From contig MU394057.1 of assembly GCA_022578605.1 (NCBI GenBank), positions 682,001 to 746,000 on the forward strand: a stretch of 64,000 nucleotides of DNA, written 5' to 3'. Source of the stretch: Camillea tinctor (lineage: Eukaryota; Ascomycota; Sordariomycetes; Xylariales; Xylariaceae). Positions 32,582 through 46,864 of the stretch are shown piece by piece (the stretch's first letter is position 1; each line of letters begins with the position of its first letter). The notes beneath the pieces were generated by a model. That model was not told the DNA's origin, made no database searches, and saw only the letters and a list, made by a program, of their open reading frames with translations. The translations under genes were made by a program, and so were the position numbers.

Positions 32582-35456
32582 GCGAGTTCGGAGTTGTTTT
32601 TTTTTCACGTAAAGTGAAAAAGCACAGTCGAAGGAAATGAGGGACGGTGATACGGACAATAATACAAATTACGAAAGAAAAGGAAAACCCCCCACAATAC
32701 AACAGAACAAAACACCCTTTAGGATAAATGGAGACATTCGGGATATCAGAACAATTTCGAACGTTGATTTCTTTTTTTTTCTCTTTTTTCGGTTTTACTT
32801 ATTGTCTGTTTTATTCCCAAGTCGTTACATTGCATATAAAGAAGGATGAAGTTTGGAGAAAGAGAGAGAGAGAACAGAACAGGAAGAAGGAAAGATACCC
32901 CTCGAGTCTTCTGGCTGGCACAGTCGTTCTCTCCGCGACATATTTTATTACCCATTTGCTTTTTGAAGTCTTTCTGTTTCTTTTTTTTTTCTTCTCTTCA
33001 ATTTCATTTACATCTAATGAGATCATGGATAAGATGTTTTTATGCCTGCACGACATTTACACGATATAAAGACAAGAGGAGGACAAGCTCAACCCGCAAT
33101 GGCATTGGCTATCACAACTCATATAATATCTATACAAGGACCGGTGTTCATGAGACTGGATTCGGAAATGGGACGGGACCTACTTGCATACAATAATTTC
33201 AATATACCCCCATAAATAATTGATGTGCTTTGTGTGCTGGCTTATAAATTTATAACAATACCTTAGTCCTATTACCGCGTTCTTCATACTAGTACCACTC
33301 CTATAGTCCGCCCATTGCCATACAACCCGACGACTACATACCGAAGAGTCGGGTTTCAATGCTTTTTCCCCTCCCGTTTCCTTTTTTTTTTTTGGCGACA
33401 GCGCACATACCAAGTTCATGTATTGTAGATACCTTCTTACTTCGTAACCTAGATAGACAAGAAATGACGACATTTGTCCCCAGATTACCCTTCCCTCTAC
33501 CATGCGCGTGTACCTGCCATAGCCTCCTTCCCCAGTCCCTTGCACTAGTAGCTTTTTGCACTGCCACGGTGCCTGAACGACGTTTATCTAAAACCTAACC
33601 TAACCCAAACCTTAACCCACCCAAGGGACATGCCATGACGCCATGGCTCCGTTTTTCCCCTTCTTTTGTTTACTTCCATGCTTCCATTTCACTTATTTCA
33701 GCTCACAGCCTCGCTTGCAGCTGAGAGCTTCTAGAACAACGGGGTCCGGGGCTAGTGTAGATGGGTTAGCGCCTAACCTAAGGTACCTTGGGTTCTGACC
33801 TGGCGGATGGTACGTCATTACATGGGCGGGTAAGTGTCCACAGATAGGTAGCGTGGCTAGAGCCTCATTGTTGTCCTTCACGCTGCACGTAGGGTATTAG
33901 TTCGTGTTATGTAGGTGGAAGAACGTGTACGACAGATCGGGATTGGCAGATAAGGGGGAGGGTATGGTCACGAGTGGACTAAGAATACTCGTTAGAGACC
34001 ACTCATTAGAAGCTTCGAGGGATTCGTGAGACTTCATACCTACTTAGGTAGTAGATGTTTTTAGGGGTCCAGTCTCCGTCCCGGAGTGTTATCGGTCCTC
34101 CCGGACGAGTAGCTCGTTTTCAAGCCCGTGGTGTCACGTCCCAGCTAGGAGGGTTAACTTAGGTACAGAATACAGAATTGGGCCACAATAACCACTCCGT
34201 CATTTTGAGAACCTTTTGGCCTCATGGTATAATAGGCTTGCCCAACATCTACTGTAACACGTGGTATAAATAAGGTTCACTATGCATTGGTTTGCTCTTC
34301 CATTGGGAGAACCTTAATTAGAGTCTGCAGAATAGGGGTCGCCGGTAAAGTCAAAGAATTCAATACCAATTGTCCTAGGATAACCTGTAGCTATAGTTTT
34401 AGTCCTTCGTATAACCCCCCTTTATATAGTGTGCATTGCAACATTTAGTATCGTGGGTGTGTTTGTTTCATCGTATGAGAAAATACTAATATGAATTTAT
34501 CAGGCGGCAGTATATAGTTCACCGTTTTAGGTTCCGGGTTATGAGTTCATGTAGTGAGGAGGTGTTTTCATTTCCGATATAGTAGTGAGGTACCTGGCAG
34601 CCTGGGTATGTTTGGCAGATCGTGTCAGTTGAGTCACCACAGAATGAGCCACGCCTAGGTCTACTTCATTAGTAAATAACACAGCTGTAGATTAAGAGGT
34701 TTTAAAACCCAAGAAAAGGTAATGTTGTGGGGTTTAGAGGAATTGAGAACCGAGAATAGTTGTCTGAAGCAACTAGTCACGATCGTCTTTTTATCACGAC
34801 CATTGAAGTCGGTGACAGACTTACGCGCCTAGCTATTGATTTAATCACTCGTTTTCAGATAGTCAGTTGTAGTCGCCCAATTATCACCAACTGAACAGTA
34901 TGAAGAGGAGGTGGCGTCGACTAGGGCTTATATATCCCAAGGTAGCGGGTCAATCACATCCCTACTCCAATACTTAAAAATGAAACAATAATTCAATGAT
35001 TATGTTATATCATTGTGAGTAGGTACCTATTCTTTATTTGTATTTTAGATGCTCTAGTCGTGGATGCTGGTTCACTTTTATAGCAGTTGTTGAAATAGCG
35101 TATGTCCCGGTCCCAGCTCTAAAAAGGGGGTTAAAAGGGTCTGAGTCCATTGATTCTCCCGCGATTATGATGCGACTCTGTTATCTCCAAGGCGCCCGCG
35201 AATGATCTTCAGAGGACTTTCCTGCGAGACGAGCTCAGGTAAAGTACCCTATACATGCTAAGCCACCGGGTTGGGTAAGCATGCAGTGTACCCTAGATAA
35301 TGGCTTTGGTTAAGGCACTATTTGCGGCAGGCTGAGCTGCTGAGAAGGAGATCCCTCCGAGATTCGACCCCGCGTTGATACACCAACTTCACGCCATCTC
35401 CATTTGCGAGGCAAACTTCCTTCTATCTTCAGCTTGTTGTTCGCCATCTTCTCAAA
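32582..35456. other. intergenic, about 2.9 kb, no gene supported
   Basis: Presumed 3' UTR of the small-protein gene with A/T-rich tracts, then AT-rich spacer with several TAGGTA words. Open frames such as 33180-33545 (minus) have no motif or codon bias. The right end is the promoter of the 1092-residue gene, with a short CT-rich leader (35410-35430). Confidence 0.5.
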
Positions 35457-38400
35457 ATGGCTTCACTTGGCAAGTTAACTAACTCCCTAGTCTCAGCCGT
35501 GAATGAGAATACGCTTGCACTTGCGAGCTTGAATTTCGATTTTTCCGTCATCAAGGTAGAGGCTCCCGCTGAGTATATGGCCGTTGGGACAGCCTTAGGC
35601 AGCTTTCGGAAGGAGAACGCAGAGTATGGCAGTACACATAGAACTGCCCGCAAGCTTGCAGCTCTGTTTGACGAGCTCGTCCCATCCGTGCCCACGCTTA
35701 TAGCTGCGTATGGGAAGAGATCAAGCGAGATCATGCAAACCCCTGGCGTGAATCCATCGGGTACAAATGAGCATCATGGGGCCTTCTCAGAGTTCGTGGG
35801 TGCTGATGCAACCTCTATATGGGCCGCTGCAACGTCTGGGACAACCGCTATCGGAGTTCATCTCCTTGCGTGCTTGCTAGCACGGTCTTTCGGGGATCCC
35901 GCCATCTCAACATCGGTCTGGGCAGAGATGGTGGCTGTCCGGCAGCGTGAAGTCTTAGACGCAGCTCAAAACTCGACGCTCAACCTTGCCCAGGTCGCAG
36001 CTATAAATGCTGCAAACCAACAGATATCCAGAGAAGAGCTACGGCGCTGGGATGCTAGTGCTAGATCCTGGGTTCAAACAGCCGATTCTGCCCGGCGAAG
36101 AGACTACACACAGCTTAAACTAATTTTAAAGAACATTGATCTTCCAGTTACGGGAGGGGGAAGACTCTACGATGATGTTATCCGGGCTTGGAGAACTACA
36201 ATGGTTGGCCTAGAGCGTCTCATAAAAGGAGAGCCCCAACGTGTGACAGATGGTGCAATTCTCTTGGCCATCTCAGCTTGGCACCTATACCCAAACCTCC
36301 TGGTGCTGGGAACCCAGACAACCAAGGTTGACTTCGCGGATCCACTGATGGCTGCCGAGGGGTTGCTGACCATCGGTATAACGACTAGTATGTATTACCT
36401 AGAATCTTGCCTTGATCCTTCTTCTTTTTCTATACTCTATGCGAAGATGATCACTAATGCACTTTACTGCAGTGAGAGATGGCATGGACTCACAAACGGG
36501 CATTCACTGGTCGGTTGCGCTCTCGCATTATCGATACTACGGTAGACCGGAGAAGACCACCGGGGAAATGGAAGAACGATTGACGATAGACGAACTTGAA
36601 TTTGTGGCTCTGGGCAGCCTTCTACGTACCTGGAATGCTCCTCGGGGGCAGATAGAACCGGCTGCTCGATGGTTTGACTCTTTGTGGAAGTGTTTGGAAC
36701 GTGCGAAGATTTCTCTTCAACCATTGCAATGGCTCGAAATCCTCGTCCGCACTTCCCGACAATTCCTGAGCGCCAGTGTCACCACCAAAAGGAGCTTTTC
36801 GAGATTAATAGACTTTGGATACCGTCGAGGTCCTAACTTTCTTACCAGGAAGTCTCCAAAGAATTATAAAGGCATCCCGTGGTTTGGCCTTCGCTCACGC
36901 AACATACTCAAGAGCTTAGCTGCCAAGAATCCAGAAGAATGCGCAGTCTCATACTTCCGTTACCTAGCTACATCTGCAGGACTAGAACACTCTCAAGCTT
37001 TCATCTATTTCATCTCAAAGATACCGGGCGAAAAGATAGAGAGACACACATGTTATACCGCAGTAGTAGATAACCCTTCCCCCCTTGTTGAAACCGATGA
37101 TCCTCTTTCAGAAGAAGATGTTCCAGATCTAGTGCAGGAGGCCCATGGTGCGGGAAGTCCCTCCCAAAGTCGTGGGAAACAAACCGCCCACAGCCATAAA
37201 CAAGGGATTAAGCGTGCACATCCACCAGCGCCAGTCTATAATACAAAATGGGTGGGTAAGTTTAGCATCGAAGACGACTTAGGGTTTAATCGATCTACAT
37301 CAACACGCGACGAAACAGAAATGATCCTGCAACCCAATATGGTCCCACAGCCCAGTGTGATCCCAGATCTAAAAGCAATCTCGGACATCAAAAAGACGAT
37401 TTCAAGGCGGCTATCAACAAGGATATATCCATTAGGGGGGAAATTGAGATGTGAACAGTTCTCAGCAAATCCAGACTCTATGTTATGCGACTGTCAAGCG
37501 ACATTAAACTGCGGCCCTAGCCCATTCACGTCAAAGCGATTTACTCAAGCTATCACTGATTCGTTAGGCATCGCACGATTATATATTACTGGATTCCCTG
37601 ATGGCGGCAAGGAACGGTTTGAACAGTGTATGGCTTGTCTGCGATCCGGCACATGGGACGATTTGGTCGAAATAGAAAACGCCATTCCACTTCTTATCGA
37701 TCATGGGTGTGATGAATCATGCTGGCTAAATCCTCTCCTCCTGTGGCAATACTTAGGAGGACCAAATCCTTACGACCCTGACAACACAATAAAGCCAGTT
37801 CTAGAATTGATGAATAGTGAAAGGGCAGACATAGAATGCATTGCCAATTCTCTCAAGAATCTCGTCCTGGCCCGAAAGGTTTACGAGAAGCTTGACGGAG
37901 CGACGATCTCCCCTGCAATAGTAGACACCGGTCTTCACAGCGTCAAATGGGCTCTGAAGGGGGATTACCTACGATATACGATATCTATGGCATTTAGCTG
38001 CATTGCAATGCTGGAAACGGGGACTGTGAACCTTGACTCCGAAAAACTCAACGAAGTTTTCGCATTATCGTCCGGCAACTCATTGTTCGTATCGTCCCGT
38101 CTGCTTGGTGATCCTCACTTGCGCATAGATGATAATGCTATCACCCGAATCACAGGCAACGTGGGACGCTCAGGAATAAGTCTCCTTGTGCCCCCTGCGG
38201 CAAAAGCCCTAGTCCGGCCGCTGAGCTCAAACTATCGGGCTGTTAATTACGACTTCTTTGATGGAAATCGGGAGGATAATTTCAGGGGAACAACGCTACA
38301 CCTATCATTCACTTCCCACGAATTTCCCCTCGACTATGGGGCTCTGGGGACAATAGACCACCAGGTTTTCCTCGTGGAATCCGTCGTGTCTGTATATGAC

Positions 38401-38820
38401 GCGGGTCAGTGGGTTGCTGATTTGGATGTTCGCAAAATCTTTGATAATCAGAGTAACTATCGAGTACCTACCTCGTCACGGAAGAAATGCCGACACACAA
38501 GTGAAGTTAGAATGACTGCAATCGAGAAATTCGTCACCGTTGATACGTGGGAAGAGGTTCTAGATGTTCCACCCTCCTTAGCTATCGTCCGAACACACAA
38601 GAACTGGCCAGCTCGACTGGCAACATCAATCATCTTATCCCGGGGAAACGGAGCCAAGTCATGTGAACTTGAGGAGTCGGATACAGATAGCTTGAACGGG
38701 GCGCTACGGGCATCTGCAGTCCTAGAGAACGGTGACGACGTTTGTTGGAAATGCGTGCACTATAGGATGCAGGTTTTAGGCACAAAGGACCCACGGCCAT
38801 ATTGGTACATAATTGCTTAA
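35457..38820 (+). CDS. uncharacterised large fungal protein, 1092 aa, no recognised domain
   Basis: Exons 35457-36387 and 36473-38820; the intron 36388-36472 has donor GTATGT and acceptor CAG and splits a Met codon, joining two long frames cleanly. The N-terminal 300 residues are mainly helical and mildly hydrophobic (for example AATSGTTAIGVHLLACLLAR), but I see no clear transmembrane helix or signal peptide. The middle (about 520-600) is low-complexity and charged. A cysteine cluster (MLCDCQATLNCG) lies near 650 and another (HGCDESCW) near 725. The C-terminal third contains TGNVGRSGISLLVPP and a beta-rich stretch around GTTLHLSFTSHEFPLDYG. No ATP-binding, nuclease, NACHT, HET or kinase motif is visible. 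I do not recognise a function. My impression is that it belongs to a family of similarly sized fungal hypothetical proteins, but this needs a search. It stands alone between two gene-poor stretches. Confidence 0.85.
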
Positions 38821-41800
38821 GTTATGAGCTTATTCTGAGATGAAGAAGCGCCTCTTTTCTAATAGGTAAAACATTCACATCTAGATAGGTATAGTAGGTA
38901 CCTTACATTGAGCTGTATGATTAGTAACATCACCTACCTCTTACAACGTATTGATACTTCAACAGCTATCCTAAGCTACCGTACACATGTAGTTCTCTAT
39001 ATCATGTAACAAGCAGGCTCCTCGCTCAATTGAAGCCTCTAATTTAGCTCCCCTTGCTTCAAACCACGCCTCTTTACACACAACAATGCTCATATATTCT
39101 TCGACATAGTCGTATCACGAGGAGCAGTTCCTTGGTAAATTCGACAACTCTCGGGAGTCAATGTAAACTACCTCTTTAGTTAACTTTAAAGGTGTTAGGG
39201 TTTAAAGGAGTGTTCAAAACACAAAATACTACTACAACACGTAGAATACGTTACTAAGGTCAAGTCCTTGGGGTAGAAGCTCTTAATGTGCTGCACGGAA
39301 AAGGAGCATGTATGTAAAACATTGTAGGTTACTATATTACTTATCACCCACATATAAGAACATACCTAATTATTAGAAAACTATTAAGAGGTACAATTCG
39401 TTTACATAGACATCATGCACATACCATAGATCTTCTATTTTAACGTCCAAGAAAACTAGTCAGGGGAGTGATTGGACTTAAGGGAACAAATCACGCTTTG
39501 ATTGGCACGAGAACTATACATGACACTGAGACAAGCATAAAGGGAATATTATCTAGCCAACTTTCTTAGCATCTCGGCACTTAACAACTAGTAGATTAAA
39601 ATACAACGACTAACTATTGTGGTTAATAAAAAGAAGAGGGAAAACATCTTGCCTTTGGTTCTCTTACCCTATAAGTTCATTAGTAATAGTTAAGTTAACC
39701 CGAAAAATAGGGGTGTCTTCCCCCTTTAATCCCGACTGCGGACTCGCCTAAGCCTCTTCCAATCATCATAGAAAGTTCAGAATTACACTAGACGACAAGT
39801 ATTTACGTCCGTATTAACAATGCTAAGCGCTTCGGCTCACACTATCCCGTCACTCCTTCACGCTGCGCTTATCCTGGCCCTGAAGATATTTCTTTCGAGA
39901 AAGCCAGGCCTTTATTGAGGTGAAAATAAGGTCAACCTACTTTCCCCCTATCTCTAAAACTATAAGCTGAGATACCGGATATATAAAGATAAATACCTAG
40001 GCTTAAACTACCGGTGAACGAATTTGAATATATTTCCTGAACACCAATTCTATGCGCTACCTCTCAGCCCCTGGACTCACTTCTGTAAGGACAACCTCAC
40101 AATTTTAAACCGGCGACAAGTTATCACCCCTTCTCCCCAATATGTATACCAATCATATCATCACTCTATACATGCATGTGACAGTACCTGCCTCCCGACA
40201 TATCTAGACAGCATCCACACCTCTCTCCTATTCGCAGCATCCAGGGGGAACATAGCATCTACCCTAGGTAGACAGCGAAGTGCATTAGGCAGAGTACATA
40301 GAACTCAAGCTTTCGATCCTCTGCGCAGCGAAGAAACATAATAGTTGCGATGCGTCGTCCGAGCTGAAGAGGAGACCATATCCAGGACGAATTGACCATT
40401 TTACAACGAACCTCATCTCCCTCTCGGTTAAAAAAAAAATCATACGAGAAGAAGGGATCGTTTCTTTGTCCGGCTCCATTAAAAATTCTAGAAAATTTTG
40501 AAGTAAGTCGGTGTTGGTCAGTTAAAAAAAAAGCTTTTTTTCTTTTCTATTATTATTCACCTTTTCTATTTTCAGGACAGGGGTCATCATCGATTGTTCC
40601 TGACAAGACTTCGTATCCTATCATATCAATACGAATTGAATAATTGAATTTTTTTATTTTTTAAGTGCTTACCTAGGTACTTAACCTAGTGTGTACCTGT
40701 GGTCGAGCCCCTTTTTTCTCGCCTTGTTTTTTGACATGTTTCATGATTCTTCTTTCTTTTTTAATGGGGTCCATAGGGCTTTCAACGTAGGTGATAGGTA
40801 GGTAGGGGTAGGTAAGGTGATCTCGGCATGACTGTTCAAGGTATAATGTAATAGCAGCGCACATGGGGAGAGCCATACATGTTATATGATAGGAACTGTT
40901 TCAAAAGATATATCCGAGCGTCTGGCCTGGAAAAGCCCAACAAACACTATATGAATCATTCTAGAACGCTTTCGCCGGCGTGATGGTTGGAACTCCTCTG
41001 CCGAGCTTATTTCGTTTACACAGTCCCTTTCCATATACACTAGGTAGAAATCTACTCATGTATGTATCACTAGGTAGCTCGCTGGTGATTTCCCAAGGCT
41101 ATGAGGAACATGTGTGGCTTTCAGCCGCATGCTATATCATGCTCTACGATCATCCCCGCGACACATACGGAGTTGCGTAGGTTAGCAAACAGGAGAGACG
41201 GGACAGGGTCTCGCCCCGTAGAATCATACCCGTAGTACTTGATGTACTCGGCCTCGTGTCACGGGTCCCCACCGCCGCCTGATGCCCAATCACCAGTGCC
41301 GGTGCCCGTCGTCAGACCAATATGCAGCCACGACAGCGCCCCCACACAGCAACGCGGCCGTCACTTATTGCGCGTACCCGGCGTCATACACAAAGACTTG
41401 GGCGCCTACCCGCTGCTGCGGGACACGGCCCAGTCACGGCCTACGGATTCTCCCAGGGGAGGAGGGAGGGGGCGTAGGCCAAAGAGCGAGAGATAGAGGG
41501 CTCCCTTATCACATCTGGTAGCCAATAGGCATAACGGTCAGCGCAGTTTCCGGGCGGTCCGCACTTGGTAGATGTCCGTATGATGTGTAAGAGAAAATAA
41601 AATAGAAGAAAAAGAAAAAAGGATAGAAGGAAAGGGGCGAGGGGGGACAATTGCGCGGTCTTCATGCAACTGATCGAGCACCCGTCGCTTGCATGATGCT
41701 CTCCATTAAAGCATGAACCTGCAACCTGCGACCGTGAGCACTTGAACACAGTCAACAGATGGGACTTTGGGCGTCATACCCCCCCTTTCCCCTTTAGAGG

Positions 41801-43483
41801 TAGCTGTCTTTCGTGTAACGGCGCCCAAAGGACGATTCTCTGCAACAGCCCTCCTTTTCTCAGGTAGCTACACGATAGGCAGGAAATAAAGTTGTTAAAG
41901 GCAAATGTTGGATAGCTTCTAGGCCCCGAGCCGTAGCGTCAGGTCGTGAGACTTCAAGGATCCAGAATTCGTGTGAATGAATGGACGTTTGCCCGGCGAT
42001 CATGGCGTCCTGCTGACACTAAGTAGACAATTGAAGGACGATTGCGCTTACACTACGCGGGCCAGCTCCTCGAACCAGCGGTCAGTCTTGTCTGGGAATC
42101 ATATCTGGTCCTAAAAATTTCCATACTGGATCCTCCGTTGAAGTAGGTACGTAGTGTGGTGCCAATGGTCTATGCATCTGTGGAGAGAAGATTTGCATGA
42201 GTGACAACACATCTGTCTCTTTGGTGAACGTATGGGCTCGGCGTCCACTCGAGCTACTCGAGCTATTGTCGGTAATTTGTCATGCTCAAAAAGCTGTAGA
42301 CAGAAGGTCGGTTGCACGTCCTCGGATTATTGGGTAGCTTGTCCTGGCATATGTCACGAGATCTGGTGTCATAGGGGAAGAGGAAGTCTAGTCTCATAGA
42401 ATATACCTAAAATTGCTAGAGAATCAAAATAAGCGGAATCTCTCCAGGGGCAGGACGGGAGGGTTGATCAACAAACAAGTCAAGGATACCCCCAAGTGTG
42501 ATATGATCTCGTCCTGATACCCCAGATGATGATACTGGGCATTTTCTACGATGATGCGCAAGAATAGACCCGGCACCAATGCAAGATCATCCCAACTCCG
42601 GGGGACTCGATCATAGCATGAAGATACTCCATTCGAGAACGTGGACCTTAGAAGTAAGCCATGGCGTGATTGATTTGGTAAGCAAATGAACGTGTGTATC
42701 ATGATCAGAAGCCACTGGACACGGCTTTGGTACCCGGCAGGACGGAGGTAGTGATACGGCATTGGACCCCCTTCGGGACTCGAAGATCATTTCTGTGGTA
42801 GAGAAGCCCTGTGGCTTGTTTCGAAAGCAGAAAACAACTGCCTTCATTCGCTGCGCAAGAGCACTAGGGAAATAAGCAAACAGCTGAGGCCATCTGATGC
42901 TGCAGACAACGAGAAACCGTCGGAAGACACCAGTGGTCAATGGCCTTGTAGATGGGGTGCGCAGACAATGCCAAGTAAGGCGATGTGCTCAACGCCTGTC
43001 TTGGACACAGCTTAACCGAATTATCCCCCTCCCCCCTTTCCCCCCAAAGGTCGGCATCTAAATGGCGTACGATGCATGAGGAAGATTAGGTCAAGACCTA
43101 AATGAAACAGGATTATATGAGACCTTTTGAGTTGTACGGGCTGAAATGTGAACTCGATCGAGACCGAATTCGCCGCGAAGACCTGCCACATCATGCCGCG
43201 AGGTGCATCTTGCTTCCGAGACGAGACTGTCTGTTTGTCTGTCTATCGGCTCCCACCGGTGACAAGACAATGTAATGTAATCCAAGCAACAGAACCGAGA
43301 AGTTCTGCATTACACCGTTGACAGATGGCACGGGGCAGAAAAGAACCTGAGACCTGAGATCTGAGACCTTGTTTCCTGCCATGAAAGTAACAGGGGTGTT
43401 ACCTGAAGACGAGATGAGTAAACCAAAGCAGCTGAAGTCCGAGTAAGTATATTAAAAAGATGGACACTCCCCTACTTCTACAA

Positions 43484-43515
43484 TACATGCATACGTACAT
43501 ACATACATACATACC
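43484..43515. repeat. CATA tetranucleotide microsatellite
   Basis: Imperfect then perfect TACA units, about eight copies. Confidence 0.8.
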
Positions 43516-44343
43516 TAAGAAACCTATCTACCTACTCACCTACTACATCGGTATAAATGCGCATGAATATACCATCGTTTAGCGAAGTCTCGCATAGACT
43601 CTCGATCTGGGATCATAACGTAGGGGAGGGGAAGACGAACACGTCAGGTAAGGGTTCTAGAATAGTTCCAATGTTGAAACGACGGCGGCCGTGACCTCGT
43701 TGTTTGGAGTGCTATGCAAACTTATTAGATACAGGCAAACATAGTACAATACGTCAATACCTAGGTAATATATCTACCTCCATATATATACCAACCAACT
43801 ATGAGAACATGTCCTAGGTCACGGCCCTCCACCGAGGTGCGATATGCATGTAAGGTCTAAGAGATGAGTAGAGAGTAGTAGTAGTAATACGTACGTAGTC
43901 TGAAATCTTGGATTACATAGACATGTAAGTAAGGTAAGGTTCCTGATTAGCATGTGTTAAGGTGTGGTGGTTAAAGACCCCTCATACCCCTTTTTTTCCC
44001 CAATTACCTTTAAACTTTAGGATATCCCCGTCTCTAAGCAAGGAACCCCCTTCATGAAAAACACAAAATGTTTGCATCATGGGAAGGTGATGCAATACAC
44101 TATAGCTAATGCATAAAATAATAGCGCATATGTTTGGAATTAAGTAGGGAGAAAGAAATACGGCATAGAATTTATTCTAAAGAAACTGTACAGTACAGAC
44201 AATGCCATGTCAAAAGAACAAAAATTGCAAGAAAAAAAAAGCAAAAAATAAAAATAAAAATAGATTGAGTATAGCTAAATTACCTAGTTTGGAGACGGTG
44301 TTGTGTTGTTGACGATCTACGGACGATAAAGACGGGAACAGGC

Positions 44344-44361
44344 AGAGAGAGAGAGAGAGAT
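44344..44361. repeat. GA dinucleotide microsatellite
   Basis: Nine GA units in non-coding DNA. Confidence 0.8.
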
Positions 44362-46202
44362 CAATCACTTAATTTGCGGGGGAATAGGGGACTAATCTGC
44401 AGTGTAAGTATATTACAACTTAGTAGATTGCTAGCTATGATCACTATCTGGTATCTCTCCATTGGTGCATATCATCTCTGTTTTATACAAAACACCCTTA
44501 CCCATACCAATTCGTTGGGACAATAAGTTTTTTTTTTAAGTTTGGACCTCAATTTTCAATTCTCAATTATACCTGGAAATAGCACAATTGAGTTAAAGTG
44601 AATCTAGCGGCACCTCCCCGGAATCTTTTTCTTAGAGGAAAACAAAAACATGACACGGTTCAGGCGCTATATCGAAAGGGAGTGGTAGTACGACGTAACA
44701 ATAAACCCAAGCCCTTTGAACGCCAAGAGTGCGACGTAGTGTATAATTTGTCAAAAAGAGCATCAATAACATGGCAGTGGCCATGACTTATGATTAAATG
44801 GCTAGCTAGTTGCGGTCATATATGTAACGACACAAGGAAATAAGATGCTGAAGTCGCTTAGGTTGCCGAAACAACATATGCTCATTGATATTATATGCCT
44901 GCGGTACTAAAGCATGTGTAAGTCAAGTCTCAATTTCAAAATGGATAACCAAATCAAAATATGAAATATAAAATAGACAAAAGAGAAAAGAGAAAAAAAA
45001 AAAAAAAGACATCGTGATAATTTGGTACTGTACGGAATATTTCGGGTTGAACAAGAAAAAAAAGGGTTCATCTTTGTCCCCCTTCTTTCGTTTCTTTTTT
45101 TATTCATCGGTTCGTGTTTTGTTTATTAGCTGTATCTGAACTTTTAGTCGCTTTGAACCTCCACGTTGTCTCTTTCCCCTGTTGTTTTCATTTGCTGGAT
45201 GAGTCTATATCAATGCTGATCGGCCAGGGCGAAACCTTGTCCAACCATTATCGCCGCGTTGTTTCCCCTGTAAGGTGTGCGGAGGTTTAGTGTCGCTATG
45301 TAGCGCTTCATGAAAATCGAGCTGTACACTACACTAGGTTAGTTTAAGTGTGTTATTTGTTGTATCCTTCCACCCCTGAAGGATACATCAGAAACGCACT
45401 GAGCACCTAGGTAGCCACGCTCCGTTTATCTTAAAATAATAAGGATCGATCGACGCAGGGCCAAATCGGCTATACATGATTAGAAGTAGACCGTGCTCCT
45501 GCGGACTCAGGGGGAAACTGACGATAACGAATCGCTTGTATGCATTACTGACGTTGTAGGGGGCCGCCAAGCAGCTGTCCGAAATTTCGATTTTGGACCT
45601 CGGAGCGTTTATGGAGTTCGAAGCCAGACACCAAACGGACAGAGAGGGGAGAGACAGACATACGGACATACAGAGATGGACAAAGACATACATATAAAGG
45701 ACACTAATAAGGAAATAATAAAATAGTAAGAGGCTTCAGACGAAAGTCAGATCGTCGGATAAAAGATTAAATAGTCAAATAGCGTATGCCATAAGTCGGT
45801 TACATATGACGACAGTGGACTGAACGAGGGAGTTCGTCGAATGTTATCTTACCTACTTAGTTTCTATTTGTGATTCAACCTGAATCATCTAGGCAGAGCT
45901 CGATAACTCTCAACGACAGCTAAGCAACAAATACGTCATGAGCATCAGAGTAGGTAATCCGAATGATGTGATAATGTTCTAGTGATGGAGACAAGACGAT
46001 CAAGCGATCGAGAAGGCAGATAAACTCGCCTTACCCTACTATATCGTATCCACGGATTTGCATGTTTTGCTTACAGCTTTAAAAAAAGGGTTTGGAGAAT
46101 AACTACTACATACTACACAAGTAATGTATACGACACTAGATATCCTACGCTAGGTTAGGTACCTAGTTAGTTAATTACATAAATAAACTGAATTGTCTTC
46201 AT

Positions 46203-46216
46203 CCCCCCCCCCCCCC
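46203..46216. repeat. homopolymer of fourteen C followed by T tract
   Basis: A poly-C run directly followed by seven T, within a pyrimidine-rich stretch to about 46260. Length may be uncertain in sequencing. Confidence 0.8.
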
Positions 46217-46790
46217 TTTTTTTCTCCATCTCTCTCCCCCTTTTCCCTTTTTTTTTTCTGTCTTTGTTTGTTGTTCCTTTTTAACTACCTTTCTTTTCTT
46301 CTGTATATATCTATATTACTAAAGAAATAGAGAAAAAAAAAAGAGAGAGGTTCAAAGTGGGAAAAGAAAAAAAAAACATGGCAATCGAATGATGTTTGAC
46401 GCAGAATACAGAAGAATATGCAACGAATTCGGTCGAGCACTTTATTATTATTCATGCTTGCCGCGTAATTGCTGTAAAGGCAGCGCCCATTCCTTGTCGT
46501 GCTGTGTTCTAGCGCGACAGTAATCAATGCTTCTGGTGGCTCGACGGGCCAATCACGAAAAAGGTCGGACCCTGGACCCCCATCAACAATCCCGCGAGGG
46601 TGGAGGCCAATGGGCAGCCGAGCTTGGATCAAACGGGTTTACTGCCCAAGTAAGGACTGGGAATTAGGATTGTGTACGGAGTACCTAGGTATACACCCAA
46701 ATTACATGACTTACCGCGGTACTTTTCCTAGCAGGTTAGCGTAATCGCGGTACCCCGAGAGAAAACACGTATCTGGGTCATGCGTCAGGT

Positions 46791-46864
46791 TATGTATGTA
46801 TGTATGCAGGTGTGGTAGGTTAGGTACCTACATACATACATAGTACATACATACATACATACAC
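46791..46864. repeat. inverted TATG/CATA repeat around a TAGGTACCTA palindrome
   Basis: TATG units (46791-46806) and CATA units (46831-46863) are complementary and flank GGTAGGTTAGGTACCTAC, so the region can form a long hairpin. Confidence 0.8.

Noticed and set aside
33590..33625. Telomere-like ACCTAACCTAACCC string
   Set aside because: Units are irregular and only a few copies; it is not a TTAGGG array and the region shows no other telomere feature.
42424..42940. Two overlapping minus-strand frames of 109-112 codons
   Set aside because: No motif, no third-position G/C bias and no plausible exon continuation.
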